Shown here one piece after another: positions 24,133-30,491 of a DNA stretch of 33,200 nt; within the stretch, counting starts at the first letter, position 1, and each line of letters opens with the position of its first letter. The notes beneath the pieces were generated by a model that saw only the letters and a program-made list of their open reading frames with translations, was not told the DNA's origin and searched no databases. The DNA comes from CAZXCK01 sp964639225 (GTDB lineage: Bacteria > Chloroflexota > Anaerolineae > Aggregatilineales > Phototrophicaceae), in the NCBI GenBank assembly GCA_964639225.1, contig CAZXCK010000032.1:1-33200 (forward strand), written 5' to 3'. The position numbers and the translations under genes were made by a program.

Positions 24133-25293
24133 TCAGTCTACCGTAAACTCGGCGCTGACTCCGTTGACGGTGACGCGATAATCGCCCGGCTCGAACGTGC
24201 CCAGGCTGATGGTGTCGCTGTAATCGACGATCATCATCGGGCAGGCGACGAACGGCGGCAGCACGCGGTAAATCTCCACCTGTATCGTGTCGTCGTGCCG
24301 TTCGACATCGACAAACACCTCGGTTTCGCAGCCATCGGACTGGTAGCCGCTGACTTCGAGCTGCACCTGCACCGGATAGGATTCGAGCAGTTGCACGTCC
24401 ACGCTGTCGATGACGTGCGGCACGCGGGTGCCATCGGCCTGCTGGTTGCGCGCGCCGGGCACGCTGACCTCGCCGGTCACGCCGTTGACGTCGTAGGTGT
24501 AGTCGCCGGGCGGCACGCTGGCCAGGTCGATGAGCGTGCTGAAGTTGCGGATCACCGCCGGGCAGACGCGCTCAGTATCCGGTAGCTGCACGCGATAAAT
24601 CTGCACGTTGAGCGTGTCGCCGCTGACGGTGAGATGGCTGTAATACGGCTCACGGCAGCCGTCGGGGTGGGTGCCCTCGACCAGCAGGCCAACGCGGATT
24701 TCTTCGGCGTCGTCGCTGGAGACGGGGGTGTCGGGGTCGTCCTCGGCATCGTCATCGCTCGCATTGGTGTCTTCACGGAGATACAGCTCGACCGAGTCGA
24801 CGTTGAGCGGCACGCGCTCCGCCGGGATGATCTCTTCGCCCAGCAGCACGCCGGTGAAGTCGTTGACCTCGATGACGGCGTGCCATTCCTGAAGGCTGTC
24901 GAGCACAGCCGCCGGATCGTCGTCGTTGAGTTTGATGATGGGGTCCAGCAGCATATGAACGGCTTCGTCGCTGAGTTCGATGACCTCATCGAACAGCACG
25001 ATCTGCTGGCTGCACATCATATCGGGCGGCAGCAGCCGGTAGATTTCGACACGGAGATGGTCCTCGCTCACGGTCTGCTCGATGTTGACCGGCAGTTCGC
25101 AGCCGTCCGGCTGGTAGCCACTCACGCGCATGAGCACCGGTGTGTCGGGGTGCAGCGGCGGCAGCAGTTCTACCTCCTCGATGACGTGCAGCACGCGCAC
25201 GCCTTCCACGCTGAGCTGGGCCTGGGTCGCTGTGCCGGGCAGCATCCCGGCGATCAGCAGCAGTCCGGTCAGTACCCACAGAATACGATACAT
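24133..25293 (-). CDS. Secreted protein with three PDGC-type repeats
   Basis: This 386-residue protein has a signal peptide (cleavage near ATQA-QL). I see three copies of one domain, near residues 32-115, 165-280 and 290-386. Each copy shows V-D/E-V near its start, then G-x-x-x-DGC, a strand ending V-x-IYR, LP, a second Cys, an acidic/aromatic segment ending in I-x-L, and GDY-x-x-x-VNG in copies 2 and 3. Each copy thus has two Cys that could form a disulfide. Copy 1 ends differently, and an acidic linker (DDDAEDDPDTPVSSDDAEE) interrupts copy 2. I recall similar PDGC domains in other Chloroflexota secreted proteins, but no function. GAGGAGG lies 7 bases before the ATG. Confidence 0.8.
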   Translation of the reverse strand: MYRILWVLTGLLLIAGMLPGTATQAQLSVEGVRVLHVIEEVELLPPLHPDTPVLMRVSGYQPDGCELPVNIEQTVSEDHLRVEIYRLLPPDMMCSQQIVLFDEVIELSDEAVHMLLDPIIKLNDDDPAAVLDSLQEWHAVIEVNDFTGVLLGEEIIPAERVPLNVDSVELYLREDTNASDDDAEDDPDTPVSSDDAEEIRVGLLVEGTHPDGCREPYYSHLTVSGDTLNVQIYRVQLPDTERVCPAVIRNFSTLIDLASVPPGDYTYDVNGVTGEVSVPGARNQQADGTRVPHVIDSVDVQLLESYPVQVQLEVSGYQSDGCETEVFVDVERHDDTIQVEIYRVLPPFVACPMMIVDYSDTISLGTFEPGDYRVTVNGVSAEFTVD

Positions 25294-25390
25294 GGGAAGT
25301 CCTCCTCAAATCGAACGGCGGATTACCGTCTGCTATGTGGACGCCGGATGTGCTGCGTGGGTTCCGGCTCGCGTTCGGCGTGGCTGGTGT

Positions 25391-26011
25391 TCAGCGCTTC
25401 GGCGTAGGGCGGGGATGCGCGCTGTACGCATCGGCGAAGCCGTAGCGCGCCTGTAATGCCTGGTAGTGGGCTTCGATGCGGGTGTGGACTCCGGGCGCGG
25501 TCAGGTCCAGGCGCATGTCATAGGCGTCCTCGTTGTCATCCTGATAGTACCCTTTTTTGGTGCTGACCACCTCAAACCCGTATTTTTGGTACAGCTTCTG
25601 GGCGATGTGGTTGGTCACGCGGACTTCCAGGACGATGTAACCGGCGTTAAGCAGGATCGAGCGGCGAATCATGGCGACCAGCGCGATCTCGCCGTAGCCC
25701 TGGCCGCGCCAGGCCGGGTGGCTGGCGATGGTGCTGATATGCGCCTCGTCCATGATGTTCCACAGGCCGCCATAGGCCACCAACTGGCGCTGGACCTGCT
25801 GTGCCGGTCGCCGGCTGATGCCGTACAGCAGGCGGCGCAGCCCGTGCAGTGGAATCGCCTGCTCGTGCTCTACCGCCAGCATATAGCTGTAAGACGACTG
25901 GCTGATCTCGTAAGCATAGGAACGGGCCGACCAGGGCATCGTGAATGAGGCATGGTCAATGGCCACAATCTGCGGGATGTCGAGGGGGGTCATGTAACGC
26001 AGGCGAATCAT
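25391..26011 (-). CDS. rimI: Ribosomal protein S18 alanine N-acetyltransferase-like GNAT protein
   Basis: RimI acetylates the N-terminal Ala of ribosomal protein S18. This 206-residue GNAT protein begins IRLRYMTPLDIPQIVAIDHASF and has the acetyl-CoA loop HPAWRGQGYGEIAL, followed by VLEVRVTNHIAQKLYQKYGFEVV, which is typical of RimI. It is longer than the usual ~150 residues, because of an insert at about 50-80 (LHGLRRLLYGISRRPAQQ) and a 35-residue C-terminal extension. Its ATG overlaps the tsaB stop by 4 bases (ATGA), giving the common bacterial order tsaE-tsaB-rimI. The substrate is inferred from this context; other GNAT targets are possible. Confidence 0.88.
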   Translation of the reverse strand: MIRLRYMTPLDIPQIVAIDHASFTMPWSARSYAYEISQSSYSYMLAVEHEQAIPLHGLRRLLYGISRRPAQQVQRQLVAYGGLWNIMDEAHISTIASHPAWRGQGYGEIALVAMIRRSILLNAGYIVLEVRVTNHIAQKLYQKYGFEVVSTKKGYYQDDNEDAYDMRLDLTAPGVHTRIEAHYQALQARYGFADAYSAHPRPTPKR

Positions 26012-26817
26012 GTCGCTGGGGTGTCGCTTTTGTCGGTGTTATTGCTGTCGTTATCGGTGCTGCTGTCGCTGGCTGCCGGTGTATCGGAATCGGCGCTGGT
26101 TGGCGAGTTATCATCGCTGGCGCTGTCGTCATCGTCATCGTCGCTCGTTTTGACGTAGACTGGCAGCACGCGGCTGGCTTCGAACACGCTTTTGTCGTCG
26201 GTTTCGGCCAGGCGTTCCAGGGCGACTTCGGCCAGATAACCAGCGCGACGCATGCGCTGGGCAGGCGCGGCGAGTGTCACGCGGATGTCCCGCGTCTGGG
26301 CGTCGTTAATCATCTCCACGCCGTCTTCGTCGATCTCGCCGGTGATGTGCGCCGGGCCATCAAGCGATGCCAGCAGCGTCTCCCAGTCGAGCAGGCGCGG
26401 CTCGGCATGGCTGAACCAGCGTCCGCGCCGCCAGCGGTATGAGTTGACGATGATGCGCCCGCGCCCGGCCTGGACCACAGCAATGAGGGCGATGCCGCTC
26501 TGGTAAAATGGCTGACCGGCAGCCAGTGTATCCAGCGTGGAGACGCCGACCAGCGGCAGATGGCGCGCGGCGGCCATCCCTTTGGCCAGCGCCACGCCGA
26601 TCCGCAGCCCGGTATATGACCCCGGCCCGGTGGAGACGGCCAGCGCGGTGAGATCGCTGGCGGCGACTCGCTGGCTGGAGAGCATGTGGTCGATAGCCGG
26701 TGCCAGGGCGGTATTGTGCCGGTTACCGGCGACCCAGCTCTGCTCGGCGAGCAGGGTGTCGCCGTCGTGCAGGGCCAGGCTCATTGAGCGCGTCGCGGTG
26801 TCGATTGCTAGGATCAT
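26008..26817 (-). CDS. tsaB: tRNA t6A37 threonylcarbamoyladenosine biosynthesis protein TsaB, with acidic tail
   Basis: TsaB pairs with TsaD and TsaE to make the t6A37 modification of ANN-decoding tRNAs. The N-terminal ASKHA fold is clear: MILAIDTATRSMSLAL, NRHNTALAPAIDHML and VSTGPGSYTGLRIGVALAKG. The normal protein ends around residue 224 (VLPVYVK). It is followed by 45 extra residues made almost only of Asp (15), Ser (about 11), Thr, Asn, Ala and Pro, a low-complexity tail not known to me in TsaB. The tail is in frame, ends at the stop overlapping rimI, and contains tandem GAT/GAC-TCN-like codons. It follows tsaE by 40 bases. tsaD is not in the window. Confidence 0.93.
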   Translation of the reverse strand: MILAIDTATRSMSLALHDGDTLLAEQSWVAGNRHNTALAPAIDHMLSSQRVAASDLTALAVSTGPGSYTGLRIGVALAKGMAAARHLPLVGVSTLDTLAAGQPFYQSGIALIAVVQAGRGRIIVNSYRWRRGRWFSHAEPRLLDWETLLASLDGPAHITGEIDEDGVEMINDAQTRDIRVTLAAPAQRMRRAGYLAEVALERLAETDDKSVFEASRVLPVYVKTSDDDDDDSASDDNSPTSADSDTPAASDSSTDNDSNNTDKSDTPAT

Positions 26818-26857
26818 GGTCTGTATTTGCCCTGTTCTGGCAGCAGGGGCGCGCCGG

Positions 26858-27358
26858 TCACACGCCGAAAGTCAATTCACGGAATCTGGCGATTAAGTCG
26901 GTAAAGCGTTTGCCGTGCCCCTGGAAGATCAGGTTGCGGCGGTTGTTTTCCAGGATACGCAGGTCCACCCACAGACGGGTGCGCGGCAGCACTTTCTCGA
27001 TGCGCTCCGGCCATTCGAAGATCACGGGGCCGTCGCCGTCCAGGATGTCATCCAGGCCGATGGCGTCGGTGTCGTTGGGGCCGTTGAGCCGGTAGCAGTC
27101 CAGATGAAAAAGGCGCTGGTCGTCTTTGGGGCGGCGGTGCTCGTGGACCAGGTTGAACGTCGGGCTGGTGACGGCTTCCTGCGCGCCCCAGCCGATGCCA
27201 ACGCCCCTGGCGAAGACCGTTTTACCGGCGCCCATATCCCCGGACAAACAGACAACATCGCCCGGCTTCAGCAGCGTGCCCAGGCGTGTGCCCAGGCGCT
27301 GAGTCTGCTCGGCGCTGTGGGTGATGATATCCAGTTCGTCAGACTTGAGGATTGCCAC
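26858..27358 (-). CDS. tsaE: tRNA t6A37 biosynthesis ATPase TsaE
   Basis: TsaE is the small P-loop ATPase of the t6A complex. The Walker A motif GDMGAGKTVFARG, SPTFNLVHEH, LFHLDCYRL and the VIFEWPERI segment are all present and in order. I place the start at a GTG (27358), giving 166 residues. AGGGG lies exactly 6 bases before it, and a near-perfect promoter lies just upstream at 27398-27425. That promoter would be inside the coding region if an ATG at 27412 or 27439 were used, and those have no ribosome binding site. The longer versions add 18 to 27 residues unlike the family. The gene leads the tsaE-tsaB-rimI operon. Confidence 0.92.
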   Translation of the reverse strand: MAILKSDELDIITHSAEQTQRLGTRLGTLLKPGDVVCLSGDMGAGKTVFARGVGIGWGAQEAVTSPTFNLVHEHRRPKDDQRLFHLDCYRLNGPNDTDAIGLDDILDGDGPVIFEWPERIEKVLPRTRLWVDLRILENNRRNLIFQGHGKRFTDLIARFRELTFGV

Positions 27359-27397
27359 TAACTGCCCCTGCTGTGATGAATCCGATTGCGTCTGTCG

Positions 27398-27425
27398 ATT
27401 ATACATCGTCATACCGGACTGTCGA
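27398..27425 (-). promoter_or_regulatory. Strong promoter of the tsaE-tsaB-rimI operon
   Basis: On the minus strand TCGACA (27425-27420), a 16-base spacer and a perfect TATAAT (27403-27398) give an expected start near 27391. That leaves a leader of about 33 bases before the GTG of tsaE. Confidence 0.7.
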
Positions 27426-27487
27426 TACCCGCTGCGCATGGCGCAGGTCGAAAGCCCTGCCGCCTATACTCGCGCGGTGGGCAGATG

Positions 27488-27496
27488 TGCTAAAAT
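27488..27496 (+). promoter_or_regulatory. Extended -10 promoter of the VWA-FHA gene
   Basis: TGCTAAAAT matches the extended -10 form (TGn followed by TAAAAT), 35 bases before the ATG. No good -35 is seen, as expected for this class. It is divergent from the tsaE promoter. Confidence 0.5.
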
Positions 27497-27531
27497 ACAC
27501 CTGCGGGACGTATTGAGGCGGAAGGGCGATC

Positions 27532-29139
27532 ATGCAGGTTGACTTTGTTCTGGATTACGACGCGCTCACCCTGGAGCGCCAGCAGCGCATACATCTGCTG
27601 CTGCGGGTGGTGGGGTCTGCGGAGAGCGTCGAGCACAACCGTCGCCCGCTCAATCTGAGCCTGGTCATCGACCGCAGCGGCTCGATGGCTGGCAGCAAGA
27701 TGGATTATACCCGGCAGGCGGCGCAGATTCTGGTGCAGAACCTGGGCCTGAACGATACGCTGTCGATCGTCACCTACAGCGACGACGTCGAGGTGCTGCT
27801 GCCGCCGGAGCCGGTGCAGCGCAAGGACATCATCAACCAGCGCATCGGCGGCATTCAGCCGGGTGGCACGACCAACCTCAGCGGCGGCTGGCTGGAAGCC
27901 TGCAAGCTGGTGGCCGAAAACCTGGACGACGATCACCTGAACCGTGTCATCCTGATGACCGATGGCCTGGCGAACCGGGGCGTGACCGACACCAATCAGA
28001 TGGTGCGCATGGCCCGGCAGAAGCTGGAAAGCGGCGTCGCCACGACAACGATGGGCCTGGGCGACGACTTCAACGAAGACCTGCTGATGGCGATGGCCAG
28101 CGCCGGTGGCGGCGCTTTCTACTTCATCGACAGCCCGGAAGTGGCACCGGCTATCTTCAACGAGGAATTGCAGGGTCTGTTGAATGTCGTTGGCCAGAAC
28201 CTGACGGCCAGCATCGAGCCGGTGGGCGGCTTTGACCTGCGCATCGCGCAGATGAACGCCTATCCCGCCCAGGCCGACGGCCCGCGCCAGACCTTCCGTA
28301 TGGGCGACCTGTTCGCCGATGAGGTCAAGGCGCTGCTGCTGGAAATCGACGTGCCGCCGCAATCCGGCACCGGCCATTTGCAGATCGCCCGCCTGCGCAT
28401 CGAATACGATGAACTGCTGCCGGGCAATACGCGCCATCAGGTGCAGGAACTGCCGGTGATGGTCAGTGTGCGCGCGTCGGACGACGTGCCGCTGCTGGTC
28501 AACCCGGAAGTCAGCCAGTCGGTGCTGCTGCTGCAGACGGCTCAGGCCCGCCAGCAGGCCATTATGGCCGCCGACCAGGGCGATTTTATGTCGGCGACGC
28601 ACATTCTGCGCACGGCGGCGGCGGCCATCGATGACGGGCAGGCTCCGCATCTGCTCGAAGAGCGCAACGCGCTCAAGCGCGAGGCCGACGCGCTGGAGCA
28701 GGGGCCGCAGGCTTACAACGCTCGCTCGCGTAAGGTGATGGGCACCCAGGCTTTGTATACCATGTCTGGCCGCCACGACGAAACGCTGAACCTGCGCGCG
28801 CGTGAGTTTGGCAGCGAAGCGGACCCGCCCGGCATCCAGAAACGTCCGGGCGTCACGCCGACGCATGTCAAATGGCGCGACAAATCCTTCTCGCTGGACG
28901 GCGACCTGATTCGCATCGGGCGTTCCAGCCAGAACGAAATCACGCTGAACGTCAAAGGCGTGTCTCGTTTTCACTGCCAGATCGTGCGCAGCGGCGGGCG
29001 TCTGCTGCTGCAGGACCTGGACAGCACCAACGGGACACTGCTGGACGGCAGATCGGCGGAACAGCCGCTTCCCCTCAGCGTGGGGGATGTGGTCCTGCTA
29101 TGTGATGAGCGACTCATTTTCCACGACGGCAGCCTGTGA
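27532..29139 (+). CDS. VWA-FHA domain protein
   Basis: This 535-residue cytoplasmic protein has no signal peptide or membrane helix. The von Willebrand factor A domain (about 38-215) has a complete metal site: DRSGSM (D47, S49, S51), a Thr in GGTTNLSGG and D in LMTDG. A middle region of beta-strands and helices (about 220-440) follows. A forkhead-associated domain comes last (about 445-530), with IRIGRSSQNEI, VSRFHCQI and DSTNGTLLDG. FHA domains bind phosphothreonine, so the protein may link a Ser/Thr kinase signal to a metal-dependent binding event. No kinase is nearby. GAAGGG lies 5 bases before the ATG. The next gene starts within or just after its stop. Confidence 0.92.
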   Translation: MQVDFVLDYDALTLERQQRIHLLLRVVGSAESVEHNRRPLNLSLVIDRSGSMAGSKMDYTRQAAQILVQNLGLNDTLSIVTYSDDVEVLLPPEPVQRKDIINQRIGGIQPGGTTNLSGGWLEACKLVAENLDDDHLNRVILMTDGLANRGVTDTNQMVRMARQKLESGVATTTMGLGDDFNEDLLMAMASAGGGAFYFIDSPEVAPAIFNEELQGLLNVVGQNLTASIEPVGGFDLRIAQMNAYPAQADGPRQTFRMGDLFADEVKALLLEIDVPPQSGTGHLQIARLRIEYDELLPGNTRHQVQELPVMVSVRASDDVPLLVNPEVSQSVLLLQTAQARQQAIMAADQGDFMSATHILRTAAAAIDDGQAPHLLEERNALKREADALEQGPQAYNARSRKVMGTQALYTMSGRHDETLNLRAREFGSEADPPGIQKRPGVTPTHVKWRDKSFSLDGDLIRIGRSSQNEITLNVKGVSRFHCQIVRSGGRLLLQDLDSTNGTLLDGRSAEQPLPLSVGDVVLLCDERLIFHDGSL

Positions 29140-29168
29140 GTCTGCCGCCAGCCAGACAGGGGACAGTC

Positions 29169-29723
29169 ATGACCAAGCAATACGAGACGTATCAAGTGGA
29201 AGTTGGCGGGGTGACGCGAAACCTGCGCCTGTTCGAGGTCAAGCCGGGGCTGCGCATCGCCATCCTCAACATTCTGGGGGATACGCCGCTGGTGCAGGCT
29301 GCCAGCCGCGAGCTGGCGCAGCGACTGCAGGACATCGAGTATACAACGCTGGTGACGGCGGCTTCCAAGAGCATCCCGCTGGTGCATCAACTGAGCGTCG
29401 ATACGGGCAAGCCGTATGTCGTTTTGCGCAAGGAATACAAAACGTATATGGGTGACGCCATCAAAGCCGAGACGGAGAGCATCACCACTGGCGCACTGCA
29501 AACACTCTACCTGGACGAGAAGGACTTTGATCTGGTGAAGGGCCAGCAGGTGATTCTGGTGGACGATGTGATCTCGACTGGCAGCACGCTCAAGGCCATG
29601 CGCCAACTGATCGAAAAAGCCGGCGGCGGTGTCGCTGCTGAGGCGGCCATCTTCACCGAGGGCGACCCCGACGACTGGCAGCACATCGTCGCCCTGGGTC
29701 ATCTGCCGGTGTGGGTGGATTGA
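29169..29723 (+). CDS. Adenine-phosphoribosyltransferase-like protein
   Basis: This 184-residue PRPP-using enzyme of the type I phosphoribosyltransferase fold has the PRPP loop VILVDDVISTGSTLKAMR, the hood segment VTAASKSIPLVHQLS and the RKEYKTYMG region that resembles adenine phosphoribosyltransferases (adenine + PRPP to AMP). Whether adenine is the true substrate is not certain; the length and loop are also close to other purine-type members. The ATG at 29169 has GGGGA 6 bases before it. A GTG at 29136 overlaps the VWA-FHA stop (GTGA) and could extend the protein by 11 residues, so the two genes are very probably one operon. It is convergent with the methyltransferase gene, only 4 bases away. 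Confidence 0.85.
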   Translation: MTKQYETYQVEVGGVTRNLRLFEVKPGLRIAILNILGDTPLVQAASRELAQRLQDIEYTTLVTAASKSIPLVHQLSVDTGKPYVVLRKEYKTYMGDAIKAETESITTGALQTLYLDEKDFDLVKGQQVILVDDVISTGSTLKAMRQLIEKAGGGVAAEAAIFTEGDPDDWQHIVALGHLPVWVD

Positions 29724-29727
29724 GGCG

Positions 29728-30459
29728 CTACTCCACCTTCTCCATTACGAGGAAGTGCGACAGGCCGAAGGCATCCAGCGGTGTGCCTTCCAGGCGGTAG
29801 AGCGCGTCGCGGACGACGCGCGCCGGGTTTCCCAGCCGGGCGATGAGGTTATCATAGCCGCCGTAGATGCGCCGGTGATGCACCAGCTTCACCGGCAGGC
29901 CGTCGAACAGGCGCAGCAGTCCGCGCCGCGTATAAGCACGCACATGGGGCGCCAGCCGGTCGCGCCACACATCCGGCAGATAGTTAATCAGCGGCGTGTT
30001 GCCAAAGTGATACTCCCCGCGCCAGTAATGGCCGTGCGTCTCGAACGGATACCAGCGGTTGGGCACGAAGATCGCCACGCGCCCGCCCGGTTTGATGACG
30101 CGCACCATCTCGCGCACCGACTGGCGATCATCGACGACGTGTTCCAGCACCTCATGCGACAGGATCGCGTCGAAGCTGTTGGTGGGATAGGGCAGCGCCT
30201 CGGCTGCCGCCACCAGCGCCGTCGGGATCGTCTCGCGGGCTTCCAGTACACGCTCCAGCTCGATGTCGAATAGCTGAACGTGCTTTGTATAACGCTCCTG
30301 GAAGCGGACCGCGTACATACCGACGCCGCCGCCAGCTTCCAGGACGTGACCGTTTTCCAGGTGGGTCCAGCGGGCGACCATCTGCAGGCGGCGCTCCTGC
30401 CCGGCGCGCCAGACGTAGCTCGGTTCGCCGCGCAGGGCGGCCAGTTGCGAATGTGTCAT
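29728..30459 (-). CDS. Class I SAM-dependent methyltransferase
   Basis: This 243-residue methyltransferase has motif I VLEAGGGVGMYAV, DIELERVLEAR, the YPTNSFDAILSHEVLEHV motif IV region and IKPGGRVAIFVPN. The fold and order are the standard class I (Methyltransf_11) type, acting on a small molecule or lipid. The substrate is not evident. The long C-terminal part (about 140-243) with YWRGEYHFGNTPLINYLP and RRGLLRLF resembles methyltransferases of surface glycan or quinone context, but this is weak. It lies 32 bases after the sensor kinase gene on the same strand, which suggests co-transcription. Confidence 0.85.
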   Translation of the reverse strand: MTHSQLAALRGEPSYVWRAGQERRLQMVARWTHLENGHVLEAGGGVGMYAVRFQERYTKHVQLFDIELERVLEARETIPTALVAAAEALPYPTNSFDAILSHEVLEHVVDDRQSVREMVRVIKPGGRVAIFVPNRWYPFETHGHYWRGEYHFGNTPLINYLPDVWRDRLAPHVRAYTRRGLLRLFDGLPVKLVHHRRIYGGYDNLIARLGNPARVVRDALYRLEGTPLDAFGLSHFLVMEKVE

Positions 30460-30491
30460 GCGTGTTGCTGCGCTTTCTGATGTGCGCTGGC

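Noticed and set aside
29714..29737. Small inverted repeat (GGTGGA / TCCACC) between the convergent PRT and methyltransferase genes as a terminator
   Set aside because: The stem is only 6 bp, has a 12-base loop and no T tract, and lies inside both gene ends, so support is too weak.
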